Shown: positions 17,756-27,522, counted from the first letter of the stretch. The stretch is DNA of 64,000 nucleotides from Paenibacillus selenitireducens (GCF_002021565.1 NZ_MSZX01000002.1:366554-430553); one strand, 5' to 3'. Notes: generated from the letters alone by a model not told the origin. Made by a program: numbers and translations.

Positions 17756-18202
17756 TTAAGCCAAGAAGGCTCTCAACATCCATACGTGTTTCTCAAGTGT
17801 ACCTTTAATGCCTAAGAGCATATCAGAACTTGCTTCGTCTTCTGCTCCCTGAGCAACATCCATACCGGCTTTCAACTCAGCAATCACGGTTTCGAAGTCA
17901 GCTTTGATCGAAGCGACCATATCTTTTGGCGTTTCTTTGCCTGTTGCTTCTTGAATGGTAGCTGTCGCTAAGTATTCTTTCATGGTTGCGAGCGGGTTAC
18001 CTTGTAAAGTTAAGATACGCTCAGCTAGATCATCGACATATGTAGCCGACTCGTTATAATATTCCTCAAATCTTTCGTGTAATGTGAAGAACTGTTCGCC
18101 TTTAACGTACCAGTGAAAGTTATGCAATTTAACGAAAAGGATATTCCAGTTAGCCAGTTGTTTATTTAGTACGTCTACGACTTGATTATTAGAGTTGCTC
18201 AT
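17756..18202 (-). CDS. dps: Dps family DNA-binding ferritin-like protein
   Basis: A 148-residue Dps/MrgA-like mini-ferritin that oxidises Fe(II) with hydrogen peroxide and protects DNA. The ferroxidase region is [21 protein letters not shown] with [23 protein letters not shown]. The ATG at 18202 is chosen since AGAGGAG lies eight to nine bases upstream; an ATG at 18211 is directly against the site. Two PerR-like operators lie just upstream, consistent with peroxide induction as for Bacillus mrgA. Confidence 0.94.
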   Translation of the reverse strand: MSNSNNQVVDVLNKQLANWNILFVKLHNFHWYVKGEQFFTLHERFEEYYNESATYVDDLAERILTLQGNPLATMKEYLATATIQEATGKETPKDMVASIKADFETVIAELKAGMDVAQGAEDEASSDMLLGIKGTLEKHVWMLRAFLA

Positions 18203-18220
18203 GTGTAACATCTCCTCTTA

Positions 18221-18252
18221 TTATAATTATTTCTAAATTAGAATTATTCTAA
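18221..18252. promoter_or_regulatory. Two PerR-like boxes upstream of dps
   Basis: TTAGAATTATTCTAA at 18238-18252 is a perfect 7-1-7 palindrome matching the known PerR consensus TTATAATNATTATAA at all but two positions. TTATAATTATTTCTA at 18221-18235 matches at 12 of 15. Both lie 20-50 bases before the dps start, where a Fur-family repressor would block transcription. Confidence 0.75.
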
Positions 18253-18299
18253 ATAACTCTTGAATTGATCATAACGCATCTAGTTCAAAAAGGCAACAC

Positions 18300-18860
18300 C
18301 TATTCTGGAAATTTCGTTTTTGGAGTAAGTTTTCCTTCAGCCATTTCCTTGGCAGCTTGCTGGCGATGCGCGATTCGACTGCTCGCAGCAGCGGCAATTG
18401 CACCGACAATGTCATCTAAGAACGTATGTATCTCGCCGTCATGTTTATCGTTCAGCTTTTCCAAAATCCCCGGCTTTAGCTTGTCCACATAACCATAGTT
18501 CGTGAAGCCGATGCTCCCATAGACATTCACGATCGAGAAGGCGAGTATTTCATCGACGCCATATAGACTTTCGTCATTTTTGATGATGTCCTGCAGCGGT
18601 TGTATCAGCTTATCTTGCTCGGCAAGCATATCAAGTTGAATGCCCGTAAGTACGGCATTCTGCACCTCACGCTTGGACAGGACCATTTCCACGTTTTCCA
18701 TACAGGTCTCAAGCGTTAGATCCGGGAAATACTTCTGCTGCAAGAACAAAACCAATTCTGCAATTTGTTCGATCGTGACGCCTCGTTCCGCAATCAACCT
18801 GCGGGTGGCATCCGCGACTTTTGTACTGTCGAGACTATAAGGAGACTTTGTATCATCCAT
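18300..18860 (-). CDS. PgpA-family phosphatidylglycerophosphatase-like protein (YutG type)
   Basis: A 186-residue protein of the PgpA family, closest to Bacillus YutG. Diagnostic segments are RGVTIEQIAELVLFLQQKY, REVQNAVLTGIQLD and the strongly conserved YGVDEILAFSIVNVYGSIGF, followed by FLDDIVGAIAAAASSRIAHR. Members are thought to dephosphorylate phosphatidylglycerophosphate, although the Bacillus group lacks most membrane segments and its reaction is less certain. ATG 18860 is chosen because GAGGTG lies nine bases upstream; an upstream ATG at 18899 lacks a site. Confidence 0.85.
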   Translation of the reverse strand: MDDTKSPYSLDSTKVADATRRLIAERGVTIEQIAELVLFLQQKYFPDLTLETCMENVEMVLSKREVQNAVLTGIQLDMLAEQDKLIQPLQDIIKNDESLYGVDEILAFSIVNVYGSIGFTNYGYVDKLKPGILEKLNDKHDGEIHTFLDDIVGAIAAAASSRIAHRQQAAKEMAEGKLTPKTKFPE

Positions 18861-19047
18861 TTGAATACACCTCGAAGTTATTTTTGCTAACTGTTTCAAT
18901 TAGTATACCCCAGCCTTATTTTTCATCCCGTGAAAAAAAACACATTCCAACATAGATGAATTGGACAAAAAGTAGTTATATCTCCGCCAGAGACTCGTAT
19001 ACATAGTAGTACAAGTACAACCATTCCGTTTAAGGAGGAAATGAAAG

Positions 19048-20124
19048 ATGCTTATACACAAATGGCTTCGCAATTTGGCCCTAGGGGGACTCATCGCTAT
19101 ACCTTTAACACTGTCGGGTTGCGGGTTGTTCTCGAAAGAAGCCAGTACTCAGATTGACCCACCGCCATCGGATGTCGAATTGTCCATGATGAATGATTCA
19201 CAACCCGTCCAAGCTGTCAAAACGCCACAAACTGCGAAAGCCAAAATTGAAAATGGCTTAACCGTGTTTTTAAAAGACGGCAATGGATTTCTTGCACCGA
19301 TTACCTTGGACGTAAAAACCAAGAAAGACGAGAACGCAGCTGTGAAATCACTGGAAATGATGGTGGAGGACGGAAAGTATAAAGCTGACCTGCCAACAGG
19401 TTTCCAAGGAGTTCTGCCAAAAGGAACGCAAGTCAAGAGCGTAACTCGTGATGATAAACAGAAGCTTGCCATCGTTGAATTTTCCCATCAGTTCTCTGAT
19501 TATAATGTGCAAGATGAGCGTAAAATTGTAGAAGCCGTGACTTGGACGTTAACGAACGATCCAACGATTGATAAAGTTCAAATCTGGCTGGACGGTCAAC
19601 AATTGAACGAAATGCCTGTCGACGGATTGCCAATGGATGAACCGCTAACGCGTGAAATGGGTATCAACTTAGAGAAATCGGATAATGTCACTTACCTGAA
19701 CTCGATGCCGGTTACTGTGTATTTCTCTGCCGTAACACCGGATAATGTACAATATTATGTCCCTGTTACACGCTTGATCGAACCATCATCGGATTTAGCA
19801 CAAGCCTCACTGAAACAATTAATTCAAGGTCCGCTTACCACGGATAAATCCCTTGTTCCTGTCATCGACACAGAGACACAAGTGAAGCAAATCCAACAGA
19901 CGAAGGATACAATCACCGTCGATTTAACGGATTCCATTTTCGATGAGAAAGACAAGACACCTTCTGAAATGCTGCAAGCCCTTGTCCTCACGCTAACGGA
20001 AAATACGAGTGCCCAAAAAGTACAAATTAAAATTAATGGTACCGAGAATGTAATCGGGGATGACGACCAAAACTATGGTAAACCCGTATCTCGTCCAAAC
20101 AGCATCAATGCCATCAAATTGTAA
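19048..20124 (+). CDS. gerM: GerM sporulation/germination lipoprotein
   Basis: A 358-residue lipoprotein (lipobox LTLSGC, cysteine about residue 25) with two GerMN (spore morphogenesis) domains at roughly 70-205 and 225-345; the second repeats the EPSSDLAQASLKQLIQGP and TVDLTDSIFD pattern. GerM contributes to spore cortex synthesis and germination, and in Bacillus it helps anchor the mother-cell complex at the engulfing septum. AAGGAGG precedes the start. The gerM-rph-rdgB order is the same as in Bacillus subtilis. Confidence 0.93.
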   Translation: MLIHKWLRNLALGGLIAIPLTLSGCGLFSKEASTQIDPPPSDVELSMMNDSQPVQAVKTPQTAKAKIENGLTVFLKDGNGFLAPITLDVKTKKDENAAVKSLEMMVEDGKYKADLPTGFQGVLPKGTQVKSVTRDDKQKLAIVEFSHQFSDYNVQDERKIVEAVTWTLTNDPTIDKVQIWLDGQQLNEMPVDGLPMDEPLTREMGINLEKSDNVTYLNSMPVTVYFSAVTPDNVQYYVPVTRLIEPSSDLAQASLKQLIQGPLTTDKSLVPVIDTETQVKQIQQTKDTITVDLTDSIFDEKDKTPSEMLQALVLTLTENTSAQKVQIKINGTENVIGDDDQNYGKPVSRPNSINAIKL

Positions 20125-20167
20125 GGGTTCGATAAGATGGATTAACCGCATAGGATACATTTGAAAC

Positions 20168-20197
20168 AGGGGGGATGCGAATCCCCCGCTTTTTGTC
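20168..20197 (+). terminator. Rho-independent terminator after gerM
   Basis: GGGGGGAT (20169-20176) pairs with ATCCCCC (20181-20187) around a GCGA tetraloop, then GCTTTTTG. Confidence 0.9.
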
Positions 20198-20304
20198 TTC
20201 AAATGTTGATCCGAAAAGGTGCTTTTCTAAAAAGTCTTTGGTAGAATAGTGAAGTTACGTTTTTCTGAAAAGATGCACGTGTCAAAATAGAGGAGGTTGC
20301 AATC

Positions 20305-21066
20305 ATGAGATTGAACGGACGAAAAACAGATCAAACACGATCGGTTTCCATCACAACAAATGCCAACAAATATGCAGAGGGTTCGGTGCTTATCGAATTT
20401 GGAGATACGAAAGTGATCTGTACGGCGACCGTAGATGAGAAGGTTCCTCCTTTTATGAAGGGTCAAGGGAAAGGCTGGATTACAGCAGAATATTCCATGC
20501 TGCCGCGGGCAACGCAAGTGCGGAACCAACGGGAATCCGCTAGAGGTAAATTAACAGGACGCACGATGGAAATTCAACGCTTAATCGGTCGCGCGCTGCG
20601 CTCGGTCGTGGATCTGCATGCACTCGGCGAACGTACCATTACACTTGATTGTGATGTCATTCAGGCGGATGGTGGGACGAGAACCACGTCGATTACCGGT
20701 TCTTTCGTTGCGATGGCCATTGCCATTCATGAAATAGCTGAGAAGCATAAATTGGCAAGATTTCCGATTACAGATTTTCTGGCTTCCGTAAGCGTTGGGA
20801 TCATCAATGACGAGCCGATGTTAGATTTGAACTATGAGGAAGATTCCAAGGCCAAGGTGGACATGAACGTCGTCATGACAGGAAGCGGTAAATTCGTTGA
20901 AGTACAAGGTACAGGCGAAGAGGCACCGTTCTCCCGTGAGGAGTTCAACCAACTGCTCGCATTAGGGGAATTAGGCATTCAAGAGCTTGTCGAGCTTCAG
21001 AAGACAGCCCTTGGACCGGTTATTTCTGAGAAGATTGAAAAAGTAGCAGCGGCTGCACGGGGGTAA
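20305..21066 (+). CDS. rph: Ribonuclease PH
   Basis: Phosphorolytic 3'-5' exoribonuclease that trims tRNA 3' ends. At 253 residues it has normal length. The start [19 protein letters not shown], the [21 protein letters not shown] segment and the phosphate-site region [17 protein letters not shown] are canonical. AGAGGAGG precedes the ATG. It lies 6 bases ahead of rdgB, so the two are co-translated. Confidence 0.97.
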   Translation: MRLNGRKTDQTRSVSITTNANKYAEGSVLIEFGDTKVICTATVDEKVPPFMKGQGKGWITAEYSMLPRATQVRNQRESARGKLTGRTMEIQRLIGRALRSVVDLHALGERTITLDCDVIQADGGTRTTSITGSFVAMAIAIHEIAEKHKLARFPITDFLASVSVGIINDEPMLDLNYEEDSKAKVDMNVVMTGSGKFVEVQGTGEEAPFSREEFNQLLALGELGIQELVELQKTALGPVISEKIEKVAAAARG

Positions 21067-21072
21067 ATCAAC

Positions 21073-21711
21073 ATGGTCAATCAGATCGCTCACGATACGA
21101 TTATTGTTGCAACGAAGAACAAAGGTAAGGTGAAGGAGTTCGCGCATGCCTTTGCGGCCATTGGGAAGAACGTGCAGAGCATGTATGATTACCCGGATCT
21201 GCCAGATGTCGTTGAAGACGGTGAGACTTTTGCGGACAATGCCTTGAAGAAAGCGAAGACGGTTGCTCTAGCCTTAGGAATTCCGGTCTTAGCTGATGAT
21301 TCGGGACTATGTGTCGATAAGTTGGATGGAGCACCTGGCGTGTATTCAGCGCGTTATGCCGGAGAGGGTGCTACGGACGAAGCCAACAACAAGAAGCTGC
21401 TGGATACACTGGGTCAAATGGAGCAAGGTGAAGATACGGAACAGCCGCTGTTAAGTCCAGCACAGTTCGTATGCACACTGGTGGTCTATGATCCGGAGAC
21501 CGATCGTGTGATTCAGGCCTCAGGCGACGTGGAAGGATTCATTATCGCAGAACCGCGTGGCTTTGGCGGGTTCGGATATGATCCACTCTTCTATCTGCCT
21601 GAGTACGATAAGACGATGGCGGAACTCACAATGGAAGAGAAGCAGGCGATTAGTCATCGCGGAAGAGCGCTTGAACAATTAATGAGCCAAATATCGAGAA
21701 ATCCCTCTTAA
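21073..21711 (+). CDS. rdgB: XTP/dITP diphosphatase (RdgB/HAM1 family)
   Basis: House-cleaning pyrophosphatase that hydrolyses XTP, ITP and dITP. The substrate-binding motif is ATKNKGKVKEF, the catalytic ADDSGLCVDKLDGAPGVYSARYAG follows, and FGYDPLFYLPEYDKTMAEL and SHRGRAL close the family pattern. The 212-residue length includes a small insertion (about 120-130) typical of Bacillales. The stop codon sits in the loop of the terminator. Confidence 0.96.
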   Translation: MVNQIAHDTIIVATKNKGKVKEFAHAFAAIGKNVQSMYDYPDLPDVVEDGETFADNALKKAKTVALALGIPVLADDSGLCVDKLDGAPGVYSARYAGEGATDEANNKKLLDTLGQMEQGEDTEQPLLSPAQFVCTLVVYDPETDRVIQASGDVEGFIIAEPRGFGGFGYDPLFYLPEYDKTMAELTMEEKQAISHRGRALEQLMSQISRNPS

Positions 21712-21728
21712 TGGAGGGATTTTTTTTT
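21699..21728 (+). terminator. Rho-independent terminator overlapping the rdgB stop
   Basis: AATCCCTC pairs with GAGGGATT around TTAATG, followed by seven T. The rdgB TAA is in the loop. Confidence 0.9.
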
Positions 21729-21739
21729 GATCTATTCGA

Positions 21740-22822
21740 TTACCTCGACAGGAGCAGTGATTTCAAGCGTGGCTTGATGATTTGGAAAAGGCTATAAGCA
21801 CGGAGCAGCTTTCTTTTGCGCGATCGGTTAAACATGCGGAAATGATAGTTAATCTTAATCGAATCTGCCCAGTAAAATTTATATTCCTGATTACCGCTCA
21901 AAAAATCGATTTCTCGCAGGTCACTGTCTAAATAGGACTTCACGACGTGATTGGTTAATATCAGTCCCAACCCATATTCGGCATAGAGCTTTGGAGAAGC
22001 CATCATGTATAAATACACTTTATCTCCATATGAAACATCAAGATTCCCTACCGCGATTTGTCCATCGATTTCAATATATGAAAAATGTGTGTTTTGCTCT
22101 CGAGTATGAATGATTTCTTTAATAAATGCTTCATGATCTGCTTTGTTTAATAAGCTGTCCTGCCAGCGCTGCTTATGTAATGCACTAAAGTTGTCCCAAA
22201 TTCGCTCATCATAGGGCTGGTTGAGTCTAATCTTCACCTCATGTTCTCTGCGCAGTTTTCGTTCTCTTCGTTCAATATCTTTGATTTTACTTTTATCGAT
22301 CTTTTGGAGTAGGTAAGTATCTTTATCGATATACGGCGTCGAAGATAATTGTCTTTCATATAGTTCAAATTGCTCACTGAACGTTTGTTTGATTAAGGCT
22401 GTGTTCGGATTGTTCGATTGAAGACTGTACAGTTCGATCCATTCCCATTCGTCTTGATGCTCAAGCAGTACACCGGAAATCATTTTCACAAGTTTCTTGC
22501 CATGGTATTCTCGATGAAAGTAAAAGTTGTTTGATTCCCCGGTATCATAGACGATGAACTGCAAAGCATTCACCGTCCGCCATTTGATTCTTTGACTCAC
22601 TTTGCATAATGGAGCTATGGCGACGCATTTGTCTTGATCGGTTACAACGATAATGAAAAGTTCTTTTTTCGGGTCTAACAAGTGGCGAACATAGGCCTGC
22701 AGCCACTCCCACGATGCGAAAATCTCGGGTTTTTCTACATGAAGTAATAAATCTCTCCATTGCTTTTCAAACGCATATAGTTCCTCTACGCTTCGGATGA
22801 TCGATGTCTCCACTTCATTCAC
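21740..22822 (-). CDS. BioF2-like GNAT acetyltransferase domain protein
   Basis: A 360-residue protein of the CelD/BioF2-like acetyltransferase family, which has a double GNAT fold and is often linked to exopolysaccharide or cell-envelope biosynthesis. Family features are FASWEWLQAYVRHLLDP near the N-terminus, LHKQRWQD, and YLYMMASPKLYAEYGLGLILTNHVVKSYL with DFLSGNQEYKFYWAD near the C-terminus. It is convergent with rdgB. The neighbouring OafA-type acyltransferase on the same strand hints at envelope modification. Substrate unknown. Confidence 0.8.
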   Translation of the reverse strand: MNEVETSIIRSVEELYAFEKQWRDLLLHVEKPEIFASWEWLQAYVRHLLDPKKELFIIVVTDQDKCVAIAPLCKVSQRIKWRTVNALQFIVYDTGESNNFYFHREYHGKKLVKMISGVLLEHQDEWEWIELYSLQSNNPNTALIKQTFSEQFELYERQLSSTPYIDKDTYLLQKIDKSKIKDIERRERKLRREHEVKIRLNQPYDERIWDNFSALHKQRWQDSLLNKADHEAFIKEIIHTREQNTHFSYIEIDGQIAVGNLDVSYGDKVYLYMMASPKLYAEYGLGLILTNHVVKSYLDSDLREIDFLSGNQEYKFYWADSIKINYHFRMFNRSRKRKLLRAYSLFQIIKPRLKSLLLSR

Positions 22823-22931
22823 ACCTTTACGGATTTATCCTGTTCTTGTATTAATACACCTCGTTATCTCAGATTCCTTCTACCTATCGCCCTGTTCGAC
22901 AAAGGTTCTAAAAAACCGCCAAAATACGAAA

Positions 22932-22961
22932 AGACGTCCTATTCCGCAGATTAGGACGTCT
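22932..22961 (-). terminator. Terminator hairpin after the acyltransferase gene
   Basis: AGACGTCCTA (22932-22941) pairs perfectly with TAGGACGTCT (22952-22961); on the minus strand TTTTCG and a later TTTT follow. It lies just after the 22984 stop. Confidence 0.75.
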
Positions 22962-22983
22962 GTATGATGATATGAATGAGTGC

Positions 22984-24981
22984 TTACAATGATTGCAGTG
23001 TATCCGCGATAAGGGAGGCATACGCTTTGGAGCCAGCAGGCGTGAGATGCACACCGTCTTTCTCGAAATAATCGTCCTGATGCTCACTAGCGCTGTACCA
23101 ATCGATGAGCGTGGCATTCGGCATGCTACGTGATAAATCATCCAATAAATGATTCACCTGACTCTCCCATTTGCGCGGGACACGCGAATTGATGAGTAGA
23201 ATATGCTCTACATTTTGAAGGGAGTTTAAGCAGCCTTCCAGTTGTTTTTTGTTGAATGCGCCATTCGTACCAAGCCCAATGATTACGGAATTGCCAAGCT
23301 TCCCATCCTGTGCAAGCTGCCTAAGCATATTGGAACCGGTTGACATCTGACGCCCAATCACAGCATCGACATGAATGCCTGGAAGCATCTCTTCGAGATA
23401 GGGCTTTCCATCCAACATGACGGAGTCTCCAATTGCTGTTACACGGCCCCATTTTCCTTCCGCTTGAGAGCTGGTGCCATCACGAGTCCCCGTTGCATCG
23501 GAATCCGGTTGCTCGGCATCTGTGTTGGAGGTAGTTCCTTTAGATTCTTCCGTCACTGCCGTCTCTTTGGCATTCACATTTGCATTTAATTCAGTATGCG
23601 TCGGAGACACAGGTTTGCTTGGTTTCACTTCAGGTACAGGCTCAGCGGTATGAGGCAGCGGAGGGGTAGGATCCGGATAGATCGGACCGAGTACTTCCTC
23701 TGCTGCAACAGGTGGTTGTGTTAGGCTTGGATCCGTAATAACTTGCTCTGACGTAGCAGCTGTAACGGGAATCCGGGTAATCATCCCGACGGAAGATACG
23801 ATGAGAATGGCGATTGCGCAGGTGGATATCATCCAATGCTTCAACGAGAGCTGATTCCAGGTCCATTTCCGCTCATAAATCTGTTTCCATCCTTTTGTTA
23901 TGGCGCCCCGGCGGATGGGTTCCTCGATGTATTTATAAGAAAATGCTGCAAGTAGAACACTGGCAGAGACCTGCAAGATGGTAAGTGTCCAGTTGAACCC
24001 ATCGGTGTTCACGGCAGGTTTGGTTAATTCGATGATCGGATAATGCCATAGATAAATCCCATAGGAACGAACCCCAATCCACCGCAGCGGTTTCCAACTC
24101 ATGAGCTTGCTTATCTGCGTTGTCGGATGGAGTAAGGAAGCAACCACCATCGCCGCCGCGACGGCTGCAATGACGAGTCCTCCATGGTAGACAAAGTCAT
24201 CAAATTCATTCATATGTATGAAGAGATATAAGATCGTAGCTAATCCCAACCAACCCATGCCTTCAAAGATCCATCGTGTTCGAACGTTATGGTTTGATAC
24301 GAATGTATGACTGGGTATGAGCATGGCGAGCGATGCGCCAATGAGTAATGCGAACACGCGCGTATCCGTACCATAATATACTCGACTTGGATCAAATCCG
24401 GGTTGGTACATCAATGCCATGGTCAGAACCGAAGCTAAGATGAGCAATAATGTTATGCCTACCATTTGGATCCGTTTTGGTGTGAACCGCAGACCAAGCG
24501 CGAGCAAGAGCGGCCACACGATGTAGAACTGACCTTCAACGGACAAAGACCAGAGATGAACTAGTGGTGCGGGATTACTGAATCGTTCGAAGTATGAGAC
24601 TTGATGGAAAATGAGCCACCAGTTATTGCCGTAAACCGCTGTTGCAAGTACGTCGCCGCGTAATGAGGGAAGCAGCGAGCGGTCCAGCAGCGTAACCCAC
24701 GCTACTAAGATTATCAGCATGAAGATGAGGGCTGGCAATAATCTTTTAAATCGACGTACCCAGAAATTCGCTAAATTCAATCGGTGTTCACTCTTTCGGC
24801 GAGCAATGATTAGATCTGTCACAAGAAAGCCGGATAGGACGAAAAATATATCAACACCGAGAAATCCGCCAGGGATCCCGGAAATATCCAAATGGTAGGC
24901 AATGACTGCGATCAGAGCAAGCGCACGCAATCCGTCTAGCCCAGTAATGTAATGACTCTTTCCTTTCTGTAGACTAGACAT
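22984..24981 (-). CDS. OafA/YrhL-type acyltransferase with C-terminal SGNH domain
   Basis: A 665-residue integral membrane O-acyltransferase. Residues 1-390 form the acyltransferase-3 domain with about ten membrane segments, including the start GLDGLRALALIAVIAYH and VLSGFLVTDLI. A Pro/Thr/Glu-rich linker (about 415-510) leads to an extracellular SGNH domain with block I AIGDSVMLDG, GLGTNGAF and the C-terminal DGVHLTPAGSKAYA holding the Asp-His pair. Such proteins O-acetylate peptidoglycan or surface polymers. The ATG overlaps a short upstream ORF by 8 bases. Confidence 0.92.
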   Translation of the reverse strand: MSSLQKGKSHYITGLDGLRALALIAVIAYHLDISGIPGGFLGVDIFFVLSGFLVTDLIIARRKSEHRLNLANFWVRRFKRLLPALIFMLIILVAWVTLLDRSLLPSLRGDVLATAVYGNNWWLIFHQVSYFERFSNPAPLVHLWSLSVEGQFYIVWPLLLALGLRFTPKRIQMVGITLLLILASVLTMALMYQPGFDPSRVYYGTDTRVFALLIGASLAMLIPSHTFVSNHNVRTRWIFEGMGWLGLATILYLFIHMNEFDDFVYHGGLVIAAVAAAMVVASLLHPTTQISKLMSWKPLRWIGVRSYGIYLWHYPIIELTKPAVNTDGFNWTLTILQVSASVLLAAFSYKYIEEPIRRGAITKGWKQIYERKWTWNQLSLKHWMISTCAIAILIVSSVGMITRIPVTAATSEQVITDPSLTQPPVAAEEVLGPIYPDPTPPLPHTAEPVPEVKPSKPVSPTHTELNANVNAKETAVTEESKGTTSNTDAEQPDSDATGTRDGTSSQAEGKWGRVTAIGDSVMLDGKPYLEEMLPGIHVDAVIGRQMSTGSNMLRQLAQDGKLGNSVIIGLGTNGAFNKKQLEGCLNSLQNVEHILLINSRVPRKWESQVNHLLDDLSRSMPNATLIDWYSASEHQDDYFEKDGVHLTPAGSKAYASLIADTLQSL

Positions 24982-25105
24982 ATGTAAGAACTCCTCTATC
25001 TATATTAACGCCAAGTTGCTGCGCCTCTTCATGATCTATAATCGGGTCAAGCTTGTCTAATAACCCCATCATTTGTTCCGTTGTCGATAATTCTTTTTGT
25101 TTCAC
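24974..25105 (-). CDS. 43-residue ORF translationally coupled to the acyltransferase
   Basis: GTG start at 25105 with AGAGGA about ten bases upstream; the stop TAG at 24974-24976 overlaps the acyltransferase ATG by 8 bases. The product begins MKQKELSTTEQMMGLLDKLD and continues acidic and soluble (PIIDHEEAQQLGVNIDRG). No family is recognised. The overlap geometry suggests it is translated and couples ribosomes to the acyltransferase, but a chance frame cannot be excluded. Confidence 0.55.
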   Translation of the reverse strand: MKQKELSTTEQMMGLLDKLDPIIDHEEAQQLGVNIDRGVLTYV

Positions 25106-25436
25106 ATGAAATCAGTCCTCTCGATGTTGTGTAACATGAAGAACCCCCGCATTCAATATAGAAAACGGGGGTAAATCAACCCATTGTATTGCCCGTAATC
25201 TTGTTGTACGATCCTCTTCGTTGCCCGATGCAATGAATGATGAGACAAACATATTCCATTATATCCGATGTTATATTACAGTCAGATTACAAATAAAACA
25301 CAATTTATTTCAAAATTGAAATATTGGTAAACTCATCCATTCGCTGCGTATCGCAAAAAATCGCCTGTTGGTAACAGACGCGCGGGATACGTAGAAAGTT
25401 TTGTTGGTTTCGACTTTTCCATAACATGGTAAAAAC
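25106..25436. other. Intergenic region upstream of the acyltransferase operon
   Basis: No gene seen. It contains an inverted repeat ACCCCCG (25143-25149) with CGGGGGT (25166-25172) without a T tract, so more likely a leader hairpin than a terminator. The stretch 25260-25330 is AT-rich and probably carries the minus-strand promoter. Confidence 0.45.
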
Positions 25437-25485
25437 AAAATGCCCTCAACCTCCCAAGAAGCGGGAGAACGAAGGGCATTTTTTC
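25437..25485. terminator. Bidirectional-looking terminator after asnO
   Basis: AAAATGCCCT (25437-25446) pairs with AGGGCATTTT (25473-25482), with an inner CTCCC/GGGAG stem. T tracts occur on both sides; the expected user is asnO on the minus strand. Confidence 0.85.
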
Positions 25486-25498
25486 GTAAAATGGGCAG

Positions 25499-27346
25499 TT
25501 ATCGAATACTGACTTTATAGTGGCGTAACCATGTATCTACTTGAATGAGATAAGCGAACAGCTGAGGACCGCTCATTAACTGACCGAACCAAGGGATATT
25601 AGATTTGGCTTCATCGGATTCCGCAAGTTCCCGCAATTTCTTCACATCGATCAGCGGAAGCAGCGGGGAGTTTGCATCATCGATCACTTCCAAGAACCAG
25701 CGTTTCACGGCTGCCAAGTAGTTCGGATTATGCGTCTTCGGATAAGGACTCTTCTTGCGCGTGAGCACGTCATCTGGCAGGACGCCTTTTAACGCTTTGC
25801 GCAGAATCCCTTTCTCGCGATCGCCCGCGGCTTTGATTTCCCATGGAATGTTCCATACATACTGTACCAAGCGATGATCACAAAAAGGGACGCGAACTTC
25901 AAGCCCAACGCCCATGCTCATTCGATCCTTTCGATCTAATAAGGTTGGCATGAAGCGGGTAATATTTAAATAAGACATTTCACGCATTTTATATTCTTGT
26001 ACGGATTCTCCAGGGAGATGAGGCACTTCACGCAGGGCTTGATCATACCGATCGGCAATATAGTGGAGCGGCTGAATCCATTCGGCAACTTCATTGGATA
26101 ATAGCTCCGAGCGCCACTGGGATGCCAAGGACCAAGGAAAGGTACCGGCATTTAAAGCTTCATCCCGATGGAACCAAGGGTATCCGCCGAAGATTTCGTC
26201 TGCGGCTTCGCCCGAAATGGCGACCGTGATTTCTTTTTTGATTTCTTTACAGAACAAATACAGTGATGCATCTACGTCGGCCATCCCTGGTAAATCGCGC
26301 GCTTTCATCGCAGGAAGGAGAGCTTGCACGAGCTCAGGAGTATCAAATTGCATCCAATGATGTTTGGTGCCAAGATGTTCATTCATTCGTTGTATCCATG
26401 GCGCATCCGCATTCGGTTGAAAGGTGTTCGCGGTGAAGTACTTGTCATTGTCGACATAGTCGATGGAGAAGGTGCTCAAGGTTTTGCTAGAACCTGTTCG
26501 TTGATAGTATTGAACCGCAAGCGCGGTTAATGCGCTGGAATCCAAACCACCGGACAGGAGGGTACCGATGGGTACATCCGAGACGAGTTGGCGTTCCAAC
26601 GTATCTTGGAGTAGTTCGCGTACCATTACGGCGGTGGCATCCACATCTTCCAAATGTTCTAAGGCTTCCAGCTTCCAGTAGACTGCGATGTGGGAACCGT
26701 TCCGGTCAAAGGTGAGGCATTGGCCTGGCCGCAGTTCCGTAAGTTGCTTGTAGACGCCATTTCCTGGCGTGCGTGCAGGACCAACCACGAAGATTTCCGC
26801 AAGTCCATCCGCGCTTACGACAGGCTCTACCGCCGGGTGGGCTAGAATGGCTTTGGGTTCCGAACCAAAAATAAACAAACCGTTCACTTCCGCGTAGAAC
26901 AGTGGTTTGACCCCTAAACGATCGCGTGCTAGGAAAAGATGTTGTTCTTTCTCATTCCAGACAGCGAACGCAAAAATACCGTTAAATCGATCTAGACAAG
27001 CAGGCCCCCATTCAATATAAGCGACCAAAAGCACCTCCGTGTCACACGTGGTGCGGAACGCATGACCGCGTCCTTCCAATTCTTTGCGCAGTTCGATGGC
27101 ATTATACAATTCACCATTATAGACAAGGGTATATCGATCATCACCGACGGTACGTATCATAGGCTGGGCACCATTCTCCGGATCAATGACGCTTAAGCGC
27201 CGATGCCCAAGCGCACAAGAACCAGAGATCCACGTGCCTGACGCATCAGGACCCCGTTCCGACAATGTCTCTGTCATATTTTCCAGAATGGTCGAATCCT
27301 GTGTTAAGTCTTTTCGCCAGTCGATCCAACCTGTTATTCCGCACAT
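25499..27346 (-). CDS. asnO: Asparagine synthase (glutamine-hydrolysing), AsnO/AsnB family
   Basis: Makes asparagine from aspartate, ATP and glutamine. The ATG at 27346 is chosen so that the catalytic cysteine is residue 2 (MCGITGWIDW), as the N-terminal nucleophile needs; a TTG codon just ahead is not used. AAGGAG lies ten bases upstream. The glutaminase domain has RGPDASGTW, GHRRLSVID and YNGELYN. The synthetase PP-loop is LLSGGLDSSALTAL. At 615 residues and with the MCGITGW start it is closest to the sporulation-linked AsnO of Bacillus. Confidence 0.92.
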   Translation of the reverse strand: MCGITGWIDWRKDLTQDSTILENMTETLSERGPDASGTWISGSCALGHRRLSVIDPENGAQPMIRTVGDDRYTLVYNGELYNAIELRKELEGRGHAFRTTCDTEVLLVAYIEWGPACLDRFNGIFAFAVWNEKEQHLFLARDRLGVKPLFYAEVNGLFIFGSEPKAILAHPAVEPVVSADGLAEIFVVGPARTPGNGVYKQLTELRPGQCLTFDRNGSHIAVYWKLEALEHLEDVDATAVMVRELLQDTLERQLVSDVPIGTLLSGGLDSSALTALAVQYYQRTGSSKTLSTFSIDYVDNDKYFTANTFQPNADAPWIQRMNEHLGTKHHWMQFDTPELVQALLPAMKARDLPGMADVDASLYLFCKEIKKEITVAISGEAADEIFGGYPWFHRDEALNAGTFPWSLASQWRSELLSNEVAEWIQPLHYIADRYDQALREVPHLPGESVQEYKMREMSYLNITRFMPTLLDRKDRMSMGVGLEVRVPFCDHRLVQYVWNIPWEIKAAGDREKGILRKALKGVLPDDVLTRKKSPYPKTHNPNYLAAVKRWFLEVIDDANSPLLPLIDVKKLRELAESDEAKSNIPWFGQLMSGPQLFAYLIQVDTWLRHYKVSIR

Positions 27347-27522
27347 CAAAGCTCATCTCCTTCACGATAATTCATCCCGGAAAAATAAGGGTTTAACGGC
27401 ACGACATGAATGTTCTTAGGTATATGCGGTGCGCCAGAATAAAATGTATGTCCGCCAGGAGACCCTATGAAAAATGGAACTCATTCATGAACATGAGGCA
27501 CTAAGAAGGGGAGGTGAGTGGA

